Of a DNA stretch of 64,000 nucleotides, positions 9,061 through 20,109 are shown one piece after another; position 1 is the stretch's first letter; each line of letters starts with the position of its first letter. The notes beneath the pieces are model-generated. The model ran no database searches. It worked only from the letters and a program-made list of their open reading frames with translations, and had not been told where the DNA came from. Origin of the DNA: Verrucomicrobiota bacterium (GTDB taxonomy: Bacteria > Verrucomicrobiota > Verrucomicrobiia > Verrucomicrobiales > Akkermansiaceae); assembly GCA_004294095.1 (NCBI GenBank), contig RDZR01000025.1:1-64000 (forward strand), read 5' to 3'. The position numbers and the translations under genes were made by a program.

Positions 9061-10704
9061 ATGGAAGCAGAACAATCCCAACTTTTTAACGAACGGCTCA
9101 ATCAATGGATCTCAAGTCAGGGATTCTGGTTTCAATTGCGCCACTCCAATGCGGGCACCAGTGGCAAGAACAATTTCGGCTACCATTTCGCGAAGTTAGC
9201 TGCGCGCATTGCCGTTGTGGTCCTGTTGCTTGCAGCGGCCGGCACGTTTTACATGTTCCGGCAGATGAATAGCGGTAGCTTCATTGAAAAAATTCAAGAC
9301 GGCAGCAAAGCGGTGCTGGGTGCCGAAGAAGCGAGAGTTAGCCGCTTCCGCCATGATAAAACAGAAGTGACCATCGGGCGCTTTGCTGCAGCAGGTGGCG
9401 ATAAAACGTTCTTCCAGACCCTCGAAGCTCGCGGCGTAAGATTCAAAATGTCGGTGCTGGATGCTCTCAAAAGCAGTTGGGATCCGGGCCTAGTGACTCT
9501 TTACTCACTCGATATGGAATTGCGGGCCGGTGCGGACAGTCCGGAATCCTCGGCAAATATCGCCAAAGCGCTGTTCCAAAATCATGGCAAGCTCCTATGG
9601 AAAAACATGGAAGTGCGCACCACGAATCTGCGCTGGGGCTATTCTGATCGCACACGTGGAGAAATTGTAGATAGCAGATTGCAAATTGTCCGCATTGATA
9701 AGGGCTACCGCTTCACTTTCCGGGGAGGGCGGTTTTCACAAAACTGGCTACATGAACTCACGATTGATCGATTGATCGTCGTGGTCACGCCTGAAGGAAT
9801 CGTTTTTGAAGAGGCTAAGCTCAGCAGCGCCAGCGGCAGTGTTGATCTCACAGGCTTGCGGGTGCATGGCGGCGAGCGTCCCAGCGTTTCAGGCACTGCC
9901 AAAATCAACAAGCTGCAGCTGCGCGAAGCGCTACCTCGATCGATTGCCGGCTTTGTGGAAGGCACGTTTTCCGGCGAATTCGCCGTCTCTGGCTCGACCA
10001 ATACCCTCGATGGCATTGGTTTGTCCGGCACAGTGGTGCTTGGGGAGGACGATACCATCACCTTGCGTGACCGCGTGCACTTGGTCCGCGCGCTCTCTAT
10101 CATCGATTTCTCGCGTAACTACCGTAGAGTCAATTATGATGCTGGCCAATTTGACTTAGCAACCTCTGCGGGCGGAATTAAGCTCACAAACATCGCTCTT
10201 TTATCCAGCGACGATAGTTTCAACCTGGAAGGTTCATTAACGGTGCGCCCTCCAACGCTCAAAGAACAACAAACACCTTCCACTGTCGTTAACAGCGAAG
10301 TCTCGCCCATCTTCAATATCGAAGATCGCGAATACGAAGAGGCTCAAAGAAGCAAGCAAGTTGAGTTCAGTATCAAAAGTGCCGCCATGCAGGCTGAGCG
10401 AGTTAAAAAAGGCGAAGAATCCACTGATTCCATCGATCTTTTTGAGCGCCTCGCGGTAGATCGCGAAGTCCGCTCATATGAAGCACATCTGGCATCACAA
10501 CTCTCCAGAGAATTGCGCTATGAAGGGAAAATCACCATCGATCTGATGCCAGACATCTTTGAGCGCTCTCCAGTATTGAATCAAAAATACCCGATCGATC
10601 GCGAGAAAAACCGCGTGTTCATCGAGGCGCTTATTTCTGGAAACATTTACCAAATCACGCTAGATCAAGCCGAGCAAATGTATCTCGACGGCCGCCAAAA
10701 ATAG
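9061..10704 (+). CDS. hypothetical membrane-anchored AsmA-like protein
   Basis: 547 aa, one N-terminal TM segment, repeated beta-rich AsmA-like pattern (GLSGTVVLGEDDTITLRDRVHLVRALSIIDF). Confidence 0.65.
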   Translation: MEAEQSQLFNERLNQWISSQGFWFQLRHSNAGTSGKNNFGYHFAKLAARIAVVVLLLAAAGTFYMFRQMNSGSFIEKIQDGSKAVLGAEEARVSRFRHDKTEVTIGRFAAAGGDKTFFQTLEARGVRFKMSVLDALKSSWDPGLVTLYSLDMELRAGADSPESSANIAKALFQNHGKLLWKNMEVRTTNLRWGYSDRTRGEIVDSRLQIVRIDKGYRFTFRGGRFSQNWLHELTIDRLIVVVTPEGIVFEEAKLSSASGSVDLTGLRVHGGERPSVSGTAKINKLQLREALPRSIAGFVEGTFSGEFAVSGSTNTLDGIGLSGTVVLGEDDTITLRDRVHLVRALSIIDFSRNYRRVNYDAGQFDLATSAGGIKLTNIALLSSDDSFNLEGSLTVRPPTLKEQQTPSTVVNSEVSPIFNIEDREYEEAQRSKQVEFSIKSAAMQAERVKKGEESTDSIDLFERLAVDREVRSYEAHLASQLSRELRYEGKITIDLMPDIFERSPVLNQKYPIDREKNRVFIEALISGNIYQITLDQAEQMYLDGRQK

Positions 10705-10723
10705 GCGAACGCGTCTTCACATC

Positions 10724-11659
10724 TTAGGCCTGAGCCAAGCCTAGGCTATGATAGATTTCCCGCGTCGCATGGCTGCGGTTCAAAGTATAAAAATGGATGC
10801 CGTCCACCCCGTTGTCTAACATTTCAGCACATTGCTGGGCCGCGTAGTGGATGCCTGCACGCTCGACGGCCTCAGGCTTGCCTTTAGCGCGGTCCAACGC
10901 TCGGATGAGCTTCGCCGGATATCTCGCTCCGGCCGCCAGCTCCGCCATGCGAGCCATGCCTTGCAATGAAGTCACAGGCATCACCCCCGCGATGATGGGA
11001 ATGTGGATTCCGGCCAAATCACAGCGATCTCGGAAATCGAAAAAATCGTGATTATCAAAAAATAATTGCGTGCAAATGTAGTCTGCCCCCGCATCCACTT
11101 TTGCTTTTAAAAAATCCATTTCCGCCACGCGGTTAGGAGTTGTCGGATGCCCTTCGGGAAATCCTGCCACGCCGATGCCGAAGCCTTGCTCGTGTGGATG
11201 CGCCCCAGAATCGTTAAATTTCCGGATAAACTTCACCAAATCCGCAGCATGCTGGAAGCCACTTTCCGTCCAATCATAATTCGGCTGATCGCGCGGTGGA
11301 TCACCCCGCAGCGCTAAAATATTACCCACTCCGGCCTCTGCGTATCGTTGCAAAATTTCCATCACCTCCGCCTCACTATGTCCCACACATGTTAGATGTG
11401 GCACCGCAGGAATCGCGGTAGTGTCTAAAATCCGCTCAACCAAGCGGTGCGTCATTTCACGAGTTCCGCCGCCTGCGCCATAAGTCACCGAAACAAAACT
11501 TGGCTCTAACGGTTCTAAATCTCGAATCGTCTGATAGAGCTCCTCCCACGCACTTGCAGCCTTCGGTGGGAAGAACTCAAATGACAGCGATGGCTGGTGC
11601 TTGCTTAGAATCTCGGAGATGTGCATGCATGATTCAAACTGAAATAAATCATTATTCAA
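10724..11659 (-). CDS. metF: methylenetetrahydrofolate reductase
   Basis: SFEFFPPKA, SVTYGAGGG, HLTCVGHS, ILALRGDPP, ADYICTQLFFD motifs. Confidence 0.95.
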   Translation of the reverse strand: MNNDLFQFESCMHISEILSKHQPSLSFEFFPPKAASAWEELYQTIRDLEPLEPSFVSVTYGAGGGTREMTHRLVERILDTTAIPAVPHLTCVGHSEAEVMEILQRYAEAGVGNILALRGDPPRDQPNYDWTESGFQHAADLVKFIRKFNDSGAHPHEQGFGIGVAGFPEGHPTTPNRVAEMDFLKAKVDAGADYICTQLFFDNHDFFDFRDRCDLAGIHIPIIAGVMPVTSLQGMARMAELAAGARYPAKLIRALDRAKGKPEAVERAGIHYAAQQCAEMLDNGVDGIHFYTLNRSHATREIYHSLGLAQA

Positions 11660-11744
11660 CCCACAATAAGCGCAACGATTCCGAGCAAGTGGGGTTATTC
11701 AAAAATGACAAGACAACCCATCTAACCACCCATCCCAAGTCATC

Positions 11745-12386
11745 ATGAAAGCTCAGCTCATTCTAACAGCCGCCATCTGCGCGCTGAACATCCCCGCAAG
11801 CGCCGCCCCACCTCAGGGCCAAACTCCGCGCTGGCAAAAATTTGATACCAATCAAGACGGCACCCTCTCACGTGCGGAATTCGATGCCATGCCGCGCACG
11901 CAACGATTGGATCCAGAAAAACGCGAACGCATCTTCAAGCGCCTCGATCGCGATGCCGATGGCTCGATTTCTCGCGAAGAATTCCGTCGATTCACCGGCC
12001 CTCAACATCGTCAAAAAATGATGCGGAAAATCATGCTGTTAGATTTGGATCAAAGTAAATCCATCAGCTTCGAGGAATTTAAATCAGGCCCAAGAGTGCA
12101 AAAAATGCCCGCCGAGCGGCAGCAAAAACTCTTCCAACGTCTCGATCGCAATCAAGATGGCTTCATCTCAAAATTAGACCGCGAGGCCACCAAAGAAGGA
12201 ATCATCAAACGCCTCGATCAAAATGGCGATGCGGCCGTGAGTTTTGACGAATTTCGCCAAGGGAAACGACAACAATCGCAGCCCGAACCTGTCGTGCAAG
12301 AACGCTTCAAACGCCTCGATCGCAATCAAGACTCGAAGCTCACCGCCGATGATTTTTCCCGCCCCGCTCCTCCGAGCGATCCATGA
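11745..12386 (+). CDS. secreted EF-hand domain protein
   Basis: Signal peptide and repeated DxNxDGxxxxxE loops (DTNQDGTLSRAEF, DRDADGSISREEF, DQNGDAAVSFDEF). Confidence 0.9.
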   Translation: MKAQLILTAAICALNIPASAAPPQGQTPRWQKFDTNQDGTLSRAEFDAMPRTQRLDPEKRERIFKRLDRDADGSISREEFRRFTGPQHRQKMMRKIMLLDLDQSKSISFEEFKSGPRVQKMPAERQQKLFQRLDRNQDGFISKLDREATKEGIIKRLDQNGDAAVSFDEFRQGKRQQSQPEPVVQERFKRLDRNQDSKLTADDFSRPAPPSDP

Positions 12387-13249
12387 TCTACGGGCTTGCG
12401 AGGCACGCATTTGCTCCATTGAATGGCGCCATGCCTCGCCCGCCGCGCCGCCATTCTCATCGTCCTGCCGAGCGACCTACCAAGCCGCCTCGGCAAGGAT
12501 GGGATCCCGTCGCCGCTTGGTATGATAAACTCGTCGGCGATGCTGGCTCGGACTACCATCAAAACGTCATCATCCCGGCGTGTTTGAAAATGTTAGACGC
12601 ACAGGCTGGCGAATCGGTGATCGATATTTGCTGCGGCCAAGGTGTGCTCGCCCATGCCCTGCGAGATGCCAAACTCAAGCGCTACCTCGGCATCGATGCC
12701 AGCCCGCGGCTGATCGATGCCGCCCGTCAACGTCACGGTCAGAATGATCAAATTCGTTGGTTGGTTGCCGATGCTTGCCAGTCTGGCTCGTGGGCCGATG
12801 GCAGCCATGATGCCGCCGCCTGCATCATGGCGGTGCACGACGTGGAAGATCTAACAGGCTTGTTTCGCAATCTCGCCCACTCGCTGCGCATCGGTGGACG
12901 TGCGATCATCATTCAAATGCATCCCTGCTTCCGGATCCCGCGCCAGAGCCATTGGGGCTGGGATGCGGATCAAAAAATCCAATACCGCCGGCTCGATGCT
13001 TACTCCACTGCGCAGAACATCGAGGTCGTCACCCATCCAAGCCAAAGCCAAGGCCAGCACACCCACTTTTTTCACCGACCACTATCACAACTTCTAACAA
13101 GCATGGGCCAAGCGGGACTCGCCTGCGTCGCGTGTGAAGAGCTTCACAGCCATCGCCGCTCGCAAGTCGGCCCGTTTAGCAAAGCGGAGCATCGCGCCGC
13201 CGCAGAATTTCCTCTGTTCTTGGCCATCAAAACGATTAGGCAGATCTAA
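12383..13249 (+). CDS. class I SAM-dependent methyltransferase
   Basis: VIDICCGQGVLAHALRD, YLGIDASPRLIDAA, GGRAIIIQMHPCF. Confidence 0.88.
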   Translation: MIYGLARHAFAPLNGAMPRPPRRHSHRPAERPTKPPRQGWDPVAAWYDKLVGDAGSDYHQNVIIPACLKMLDAQAGESVIDICCGQGVLAHALRDAKLKRYLGIDASPRLIDAARQRHGQNDQIRWLVADACQSGSWADGSHDAAACIMAVHDVEDLTGLFRNLAHSLRIGGRAIIIQMHPCFRIPRQSHWGWDADQKIQYRRLDAYSTAQNIEVVTHPSQSQGQHTHFFHRPLSQLLTSMGQAGLACVACEELHSHRRSQVGPFSKAEHRAAAEFPLFLAIKTIRQI

Positions 13250-13269
13250 CAGAAATTACTGGCGCAATC

Positions 13270-14382
13270 GTGGCTTGCTCGATGACCCAGCTCAGATTTA
13301 TGATCCACACGGCCATGACTTCATCTTCGCCTGAACTTTTGGAAAACGTCTATTCGGAACTCGGCATGGAAGTTCCCGTCTGCCAGATCGATCACGAACT
13401 GCGCAAACTCTGGGAGCAAGACGATGCGCGCGCGAATGCAAGCCTGATCAACCTCGTCGTTTACTCGGAAAAGCCTAATGCGCTGTTAGAAAATTCTCGC
13501 ATCATCCAAAATTTGACGCGTGAGCACGCATGCCGCGCGATCTTGGTGGCCATTGATCGCGACGAGCCAAGCCCCTCATTGCGCGCATGGATCACCGCCC
13601 ACTGCCATCTCGCCGCGGGCCACAAATCCGTCTGCTGCGAGCAAATTTCTTTCCACCTCACCGGCAAAGTCACCGGCCGTTTCCGCAATACCGTCTTCTC
13701 GCATCTCAACTCGGATTTACCCCTCATTTTTTGGTGGCAAGGAGAACTCTCGGAAATTCTAACAGAAAGACTCGTCAGCGTGATCGATCGCCTCATCGTC
13801 GATAGCTCGACGTGGCAAGATCCACTCGCTAGTCTGAAAAAAATCCAAGAAACCGCGCAGGCCAATCCCGACCTCATCTTGCAAGACCTCGCGTGGACTC
13901 GATCACTGCAATTCCGCCTCGCCATTGCCAACTTATTCGATGATCCCGCAGCGCAAGAACTCCTTCCACGGATTGAACGAATCCAAATGCAAGCAAATCG
14001 CCTGCATCGTCAGACGGCACTGCAATTACTTGCATGGCTCGCTGTGCAAGCGGGGTGGAAAATTCACCGCACGTTTGATGAAATCACTTTGGAGAAATCT
14101 TCGGGAAATGAAATTGCCGTCGATTTTGAAGAGCTTGAATCAGGGCCCGCAATGCAGTCGCTCATTCTCCATGCGCAAGACGCATCGGTGCGCATCTGCC
14201 AGCCGGCCGGATCGATTTACATCAGCAAAGAAATCACCAGCGGCAGTCATCATGCGTCATCACTGGCACCCATCGGCCCAGAAGGATCGGCTGATTTAGT
14301 CGCACTGCAACTTGCGCGAGGAGGTAAAAATTCTCTCTATCAGAAAATTTTACCCGGCTATCAATTGTTGATAGGGTATTAA
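13270..14382 (+). CDS. glucose-6-phosphate dehydrogenase assembly protein OpcA-like
   Basis: LINLVVYSEKP...HACRAILVAIDRDEP; HLNSDLPLIFWWQGELS; DRLIVDSSTW. Confidence 0.82.
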   Translation: MACSMTQLRFMIHTAMTSSSPELLENVYSELGMEVPVCQIDHELRKLWEQDDARANASLINLVVYSEKPNALLENSRIIQNLTREHACRAILVAIDRDEPSPSLRAWITAHCHLAAGHKSVCCEQISFHLTGKVTGRFRNTVFSHLNSDLPLIFWWQGELSEILTERLVSVIDRLIVDSSTWQDPLASLKKIQETAQANPDLILQDLAWTRSLQFRLAIANLFDDPAAQELLPRIERIQMQANRLHRQTALQLLAWLAVQAGWKIHRTFDEITLEKSSGNEIAVDFEELESGPAMQSLILHAQDASVRICQPAGSIYISKEITSGSHHASSLAPIGPEGSADLVALQLARGGKNSLYQKILPGYQLLIGY

Positions 14383-14397
14383 TTTCTAACAGCCGCA

Positions 14398-15822
14398 TCA
14401 CAGCTTTCCGCGCCGTAACTCCAAGCTCCGGCGCGTTGCCAAGATTGCTTTTGTATCTAACGGATAGCGGGTGGAAATGACCATTGCGCCGATCACACAT
14501 GCTGCTGGAAAAGTCGCCAACAGCAGCCGCATCCAGAAAATCGTCTCAGCAGATTGCACCGCGCCGATCGTTTCATCGAAGCCTGACCAAGCGACCAATG
14601 CACCCGAAAGCGCCATGCCGGCGGAGACCGCAAATTTGAAAACCCACGAGTAAACTGCGGCGAAGGCTCCTTCGCGCCGCTCACCCGTTTCCAGCTCATC
14701 ATGATCCACAATATCTCCGGACATCGATGGAATCAGCACCCAGATCGCGGAGCTAGTTGGCGCTAATAAAATACCACTCATGATGCTCAGATACGGCATA
14801 TCGGGGCGATAGCTAAACCACGTGCTGATGCTGGATAGAAAAACGACGGCCATGATCCACGTCATTGCGCGGCGTTTGCCATAACGCCGCGCCAGCCATT
14901 GAAAAAGTGGAATCCCTAACAGCGCAATGATCGTGGTGATGGTGCCTTCGTAGCCAGAGAGCTTAGCCGCGAGTTGCTTATCTCCCTGGCATGCGTAAGA
15001 GACGCGCAAATACAGCGCTAAGCCGATCTTGGCATTCATCCCTAACAGAAATAATATACTTACTAACAGAAGGTTGCGAAATGGGCGATTCTCGCAGGTG
15101 GCTTTGATATTTTGCCACAAGGAAACTCGGTGATCTTTTTTAAGAGTTTTATAATATCGTTCTCGGCAAAAGAGCGCAGGCAGCGATCCAAAAATGATCG
15201 TGAGCACCGCCGCGCCCACACTCACCCAGAGGGCACCTTGTAAAATACTTGGTCGGCTTTCCGTTGCTCCAAACCATGGCTGCTCCGCAACATACCACGC
15301 CCATGGCATGACTCCCCAAACGGCGGCTGCGAGGTATTGGCGTGCCACTGCCACATTCGTCCGCTCGTGAGTGTCTGGTGTCATTTCTAACATCAGGCTC
15401 TGATACGGGATGTTCCAAATCGTGAAAAATGTGAACATCACCAACTGCGTGAAAATCAACCAAGCCACCATCGCGGTGAGAGACCACTCTGGATTGACCA
15501 GCCAGACGATCGGCAGCCACAATCCGCCTAACACCGCGCCGAGAAAAATGTATGGCCGCCGCCGCCCCCAGCGAGTGCGCGTGTTATCAGAAATCCAGCC
15601 CATCAAAACGTCCGTGATGCCATCCCAAATCCGATAGATCGCAGATAAAATTCCAATCCACGCCGGCGGCATCCCTAAACTCAGCACAAAGATCGGCTGC
15701 ATCAACTGTTCCGTCAAACTGCCTTGAAATGCTCCGGCAACTTGCCCCGCTCCGTAAGCAACTTTTTCTTTCAATGGGACGCGATCTTCAGCTGCGATCG
15801 CATGTTCGTTTTGCTCAGACAT
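14398..15822 (-). CDS. MFS transporter, GPH-type sugar:cation symporter
   Basis: KVAYGAGQVAG...; D(G/N)xxDxxMGWISDNTRTRWGRRRPYIF motif; multiple TM helices. Confidence 0.9.
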   Translation of the reverse strand: MSEQNEHAIAAEDRVPLKEKVAYGAGQVAGAFQGSLTEQLMQPIFVLSLGMPPAWIGILSAIYRIWDGITDVLMGWISDNTRTRWGRRRPYIFLGAVLGGLWLPIVWLVNPEWSLTAMVAWLIFTQLVMFTFFTIWNIPYQSLMLEMTPDTHERTNVAVARQYLAAAVWGVMPWAWYVAEQPWFGATESRPSILQGALWVSVGAAVLTIIFGSLPALFCRERYYKTLKKDHRVSLWQNIKATCENRPFRNLLLVSILFLLGMNAKIGLALYLRVSYACQGDKQLAAKLSGYEGTITTIIALLGIPLFQWLARRYGKRRAMTWIMAVVFLSSISTWFSYRPDMPYLSIMSGILLAPTSSAIWVLIPSMSGDIVDHDELETGERREGAFAAVYSWVFKFAVSAGMALSGALVAWSGFDETIGAVQSAETIFWMRLLLATFPAACVIGAMVISTRYPLDTKAILATRRSLELRRGKL

Positions 15823-15833
15823 AAGATCTCATT

Positions 15834-17369
15834 TCACGAGAATAGCTTGCGATCCATCGCCCGATATTGGATCGCCTCGAGTAAATCATTACCACGGATT
15901 TTCTCAGAGCCTGCGAGATCCGCAAGCGTGCGAGCCACTTTGAGAATCCGGTCATGCGCTCGTGCTGAGAAATTCATTTGTGCCATGGCATGCTCAAGAT
16001 AACCGGTGCTTTCAGCGTCTAACTGGCAATGCTGTCTAACAAAACGCGAGGTCATTGCCGAGTTAGTCGAATACCCGCACTTGTGAAAACGCTCCGCTTG
16101 CGTTTTGCGTGCGGCCACCACGCGCTCGCGAATGGTGGCGGATGATTCACCCAATGGCTGCGTTGAGGTGAGCTCGCGGAACTCAACCATGGGCACATTC
16201 ACATGAATATCAATCCGATCTAACAGCGGACCGGAAATTTTTCGCCGATAATTTTCGATCTCTTTTGGACTGCACCGGCATTGCCTTTTTGCATCGCCAT
16301 AATAACCGCAAGGGCAGGGATTCATCGCCGCAATCAGCATGAACTGCGCGGGAAATGTGAGTGAGCCAGCAGCCCGCGAGATGGTCACTTGAAAATCTTC
16401 TAACGGCCCCCGCAAGACCTCCAACGTTTGCCTGCGAAATTCCGGTAACTCATCCAAAAATAAAACGCCATGATGTGCCAAAGAAACTTCTCCTGGCCCA
16501 GGATTGCGCCCGCCACCTAACAGACCTCCATCAGAAATCGTGTGGTGCGGAGAGCGGAACGGGCGCGTCGCAAGAAAGCCATGCTTTGCATCTAACAGCC
16601 CCGTCACCGAGTGGATTTTGGTCGTCTCAATGGCATCGTGTTCGGACATCGGCGGCATGATGGTAGGCAGCCGCTTGGCCAGCATCGATTTTCCTGTGCC
16701 AGGTGGCCCGATCATCAGCACGTTGTGGCCGCCTGCCGCCGCCACTTCCAGCGCGCGCTTGACTTGGTGCTGGCCTTTGACTTCTTCAAAATCAATTTCA
16801 TACGCCTGATGCTTGGCAAAAAATGCGGCGCGATTGATCTGGTATGGAGGGATCACGATGCTTCCTGTTAGAAACGCCCACGCTTGCCGCAAATCACTGA
16901 TCGGAAATACATCGATGCCCGTGATCACCGCTGCTTCTGCGGCATTGGCATCAGGCACCAAAAGTCTGCGCCGCCCGCAACGTTTTGCTTCCAGCGCGAT
17001 AGATAAAACGCCTTTAACCGGACGCACTGTGCCATCCAATCCCAACTCACCGACCACGCAGCAATCATCGCCGGATATCGGCCTCGTGCTGCTCGCAGAA
17101 ACCATCGCCAGAGCAATTGGCAAATCAAAAGATGGTCCTTCTTTTTTCAAATCCGCAGGCGCGAGGTTGACTGTTTTCACCCCATCTTCCAATGGCAAGG
17201 CAGACGCATGAATCGCCGACATCACGCGCTGCGATGATTCCCGCACTGCCGCATCTGGCAAGCCGACGATGATGACCATCGGTTTATCCGCGCCTGTTGC
17301 ATTGACCTCCACTTCCACTTCAATGGCATTCACCCCGCTTAGTGCTGCTGAAAAAAATCGTGTGATCAT
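15834..17369 (-). CDS. comM: YifB/ComM family Mg-chelatase-like AAA ATPase
   Basis: [28 protein letters not shown]; Walker [44 protein letters not shown]. Confidence 0.93.
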   Translation of the reverse strand: MITRFFSAALSGVNAIEVEVEVNATGADKPMVIIVGLPDAAVRESSQRVMSAIHASALPLEDGVKTVNLAPADLKKEGPSFDLPIALAMVSASSTRPISGDDCCVVGELGLDGTVRPVKGVLSIALEAKRCGRRRLLVPDANAAEAAVITGIDVFPISDLRQAWAFLTGSIVIPPYQINRAAFFAKHQAYEIDFEEVKGQHQVKRALEVAAAGGHNVLMIGPPGTGKSMLAKRLPTIMPPMSEHDAIETTKIHSVTGLLDAKHGFLATRPFRSPHHTISDGGLLGGGRNPGPGEVSLAHHGVLFLDELPEFRRQTLEVLRGPLEDFQVTISRAAGSLTFPAQFMLIAAMNPCPCGYYGDAKRQCRCSPKEIENYRRKISGPLLDRIDIHVNVPMVEFRELTSTQPLGESSATIRERVVAARKTQAERFHKCGYSTNSAMTSRFVRQHCQLDAESTGYLEHAMAQMNFSARAHDRILKVARTLADLAGSEKIRGNDLLEAIQYRAMDRKLFS

Positions 17370-17498
17370 GTGAACAATGACAACCTGCCAATGATCTTCT
17401 CTGACCTCAAGAGCAAAGCTCGGCTTCCCAAGAATCGAAGGCCCTCGCAGAATTTTGGTTTTCCTCCCAACGATCCGAGAGTAAAATAATCCATCATC

Positions 17499-17879
17499 AT
17501 GATCACCATCACTCCTCGAGCGACTGCCGAGCTAGCACATCTACTTACCTCGCGCGCAACATCCGCGGCGGCGGGGCTGCGCCTTGCTGTGCGCCGTGGC
17601 GGCTGTGCTGGTTGGCAATATGAAATGCAAGTGGCCGAGCCCGAGACGGATGACATCATTGTAGAGAATCTTCAGGCACGAGTCATCATTGCGGCCGATA
17701 GCATTGAAAAACTCAAGGGCTGCGAAATCGATTTCTCAGACGATCTAACGGATTCGGGTTTTAAAATTCACAATCCGTCAGCCGCGCGTTCATGCGGCTG
17801 TGGCACCTCGTTTCAGACGACTGATGAACCGGAGCTACCCGCCTCCGCGCTATCGGGTGAGTCATGTGGGCAGCCTTGA
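17499..17879 (+). CDS. HesB/IscA/ErpA family iron-sulfur assembly protein
   Basis: [17 protein letters not shown]...[19 protein letters not shown], conserved Cys and CGCG. Confidence 0.92.
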   Translation: MITITPRATAELAHLLTSRATSAAAGLRLAVRRGGCAGWQYEMQVAEPETDDIIVENLQARVIIAADSIEKLKGCEIDFSDDLTDSGFKIHNPSAARSCGCGTSFQTTDEPELPASALSGESCGQP

Positions 17880-17908
17880 TTTAGCCATACTTTCCACCTT
17901 TCGCCTTC

Positions 17909-18643
17909 GTGCCTCGCCCTGTTGAAACTCCGCCACGCCGCCCACCGTATTTTTGGTGGCTGTTAGCAAATGGCCTCGCGCTGTGTTTCGCGGTCCTGAG
18001 TTGGGTGATCTGCTTGTATGTTTTTAGCAATCCAGAAGTTCCCAGAAATTACGAAATCCTTACGCGTCTGAAACGCATCCCGGAGCTCACCAGATTCGAT
18101 ATTCTAACAGTGCCTAACGGAAATGTGCTTACCCCAAAAGAACTGTATTCAAAGTTTTTCGGAACTCCCAAAGAGCGGATTCCCAATTTAAATTCCCTGC
18201 TATTGCGCAACTACCTGAGGAACTTTGAAAATCCACTTTTTATCACCTACATTGAGGGAGATTATCGGATTTCCGATGTGAGAAAACTCAGCGAGAAAGA
18301 TTTTATCAGCTCGGGAGTCGTCGTGCGTGCGCAAGCAATGATCAGGCCGGATGAGTTCACCGCACCGTTGCCATATCCGGTGATCATTGATTACGTTTTC
18401 CCAACGCATGATGCCAAGGCGATCGAAACATTTAGCCAAGGCGATATTCTAACAGTCAAAAAAAGCCCGAATTGTGCGGCCATTCTTCACATCGATCGCG
18501 TCATTCACAATGAAGAGCCATCGCTTCTGCTCACCGTCATGCCAATCGCCTACGGTCCTTACCAAGCAGGAAAAAAAACCGCCTTCAGCATTGAGCCGCC
18601 GGAGAAGGTTCGGCCGCGGGCAGGTTTCCCAATTATCCGTTAG
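17909..18643 (+). CDS. hypothetical membrane-anchored protein
   Basis: 244 aa ORF, one N-terminal TM helix. Confidence 0.65.
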   Translation: MPRPVETPPRRPPYFWWLLANGLALCFAVLSWVICLYVFSNPEVPRNYEILTRLKRIPELTRFDILTVPNGNVLTPKELYSKFFGTPKERIPNLNSLLLRNYLRNFENPLFITYIEGDYRISDVRKLSEKDFISSGVVVRAQAMIRPDEFTAPLPYPVIIDYVFPTHDAKAIETFSQGDILTVKKSPNCAAILHIDRVIHNEEPSLLLTVMPIAYGPYQAGKKTAFSIEPPEKVRPRAGFPIIR

Positions 18644-18707
18644 CTCGCATTCTCAAGGAGCATGGGCAGCTCGCGCACATCTTCCATTTCTAACAGGCAA
18701 GCCGCCT

Positions 18708-19352
18708 TCACGGTTGCGGCGTTGGATTTTCCGTTTTTCCATCCTCCTCTTCTTTTGGCAGATCCGGGCTTGAGTAGCGGCGCCCGCGCGCCTCCGTCCA
18801 TGCCTTATCCACACTCTCAAAAATACGGGTCAATTCCTGCTTGGAATCGATCATGTATTCAATCGATTTTGCATGCGTGGTTTCGGGATACTTTTTGATC
18901 ACCTGCGTGCTTTTGCTGAGGTCCGCACGATTCGTCGCTTGTTGGGCTAATTCTCTGGCGCGTTGTGCAAGTTGTGCGGCGGTGTTCAATGAGGAATCCT
19001 CACCGATCGGCGTGAGATGATAGAAACGGGCAAGTGCTTGGCCATCGGTGTCAATCGTCACTTCATCGACAGTCACCATCCCATCTAACAGATATTTGTG
19101 ACGGCTGACAGATACAATTTTCGACAACAAGACGCGGAAAGATCCACCCGGTAATTTCACCTGCCAGAATGCACCTTCGATTTCCTCATCTTTGCCCTCC
19201 TTTTTTTTATCTCCCGCCTCCTCGGGCGGTGCCTGCGTTGCTTGAGCATGGAGTGGCTGCAATGCGAAACAAGCGATCACGCCGCAAATCCACGCGACGC
19301 AGCACCAGCGATAAGGCTGCTTATTGTTAGAAAAAATCTGATAATTTTTCAT
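18708..19352 (-). CDS. hypothetical secreted protein
   Basis: Signal peptide, charged C-terminus. Confidence 0.7.
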   Translation of the reverse strand: MKNYQIFSNNKQPYRWCCVAWICGVIACFALQPLHAQATQAPPEEAGDKKKEGKDEEIEGAFWQVKLPGGSFRVLLSKIVSVSRHKYLLDGMVTVDEVTIDTDGQALARFYHLTPIGEDSSLNTAAQLAQRARELAQQATNRADLSKSTQVIKKYPETTHAKSIEYMIDSKQELTRIFESVDKAWTEARGRRYSSPDLPKEEEDGKTENPTPQP

Positions 19353-19354
19353 GA

Positions 19355-19996
19355 TTATTTTTTTAAGGTCAGCCGGAAACGTTCGTGATACATGCCGTGA
19401 TTGTATCTACGGCAGCAATCGTAGCAAGCGACTGCTTTATGAAATGGCTTCACGCGTGCAATGGTGGTGCCACACGCAGGACATGAGTAGTGATAATTTC
19501 TTTTCAAGCGCCGAGCTTTGAATGGCAATTCATGAAATGGTTTTTCGTTAGGAATGCCCAAATCGCGGCAAGCGGTTTGCCACTCGATCCCGTGCGGCTC
19601 GATGCGCCTGCGGCCACATCGCTCATAGGCAATCAAATGGGCCAGCTCGTGCTTCAAGGTGCGCCAGAGTTCTTCCCTTGGATGCTCTAACAATTTTGGG
19701 TTCAGTTCGATGGCGCGGTCCGGCCACCATGCCCGGCCGGCGGTTGTCCGCATGCGTGAGTTCCAGCGCACGGTGACTTTGCGAGCAAGCTCTGGTAGCC
19801 ACAGACTGTTAGATGCTTCTGCACACCATTCGGTTAGACTTAGATCTAACGGATTGGGCCGGATCTTTGGATTTGTGAGAGTGCGCTCGGGACGCAAAAA
19901 ACTCAGCACTGCCGACCAACGGAATTCCAGTTGCATGCTGCCTTTTCCCATTGGCCATAGACATATCAGCGCGATGGCGCGGTGGCAATCGGCCAT
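19355..19996 (-). CDS. SprT-like zinc-dependent metalloprotease domain protein
   Basis: TLKHELAHLIAYERCG (HExxH) and C-terminal CPACG...CYDC zinc site. Confidence 0.88.
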   Translation of the reverse strand: MADCHRAIALICLWPMGKGSMQLEFRWSAVLSFLRPERTLTNPKIRPNPLDLSLTEWCAEASNSLWLPELARKVTVRWNSRMRTTAGRAWWPDRAIELNPKLLEHPREELWRTLKHELAHLIAYERCGRRRIEPHGIEWQTACRDLGIPNEKPFHELPFKARRLKRNYHYSCPACGTTIARVKPFHKAVACYDCCRRYNHGMYHERFRLTLKK

Positions 19997-20109
19997 TGCA
20001 AAAAATTACGGCTGTGTTTGAACCTGCACCGAGCCGCTGAGCTTCATCTGTCGAGGATGCAAAAGCCATCATCGAGATATTTTTTTACCCCATGCACGCC
20101 TGAAAAACC

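Noticed and set aside
11800-12380. Internal DNA repeats (cgcctcgatcgcaatcaagatgg-like)
   Set aside because: Explained by repeated EF-hand loops in the encoded protein.
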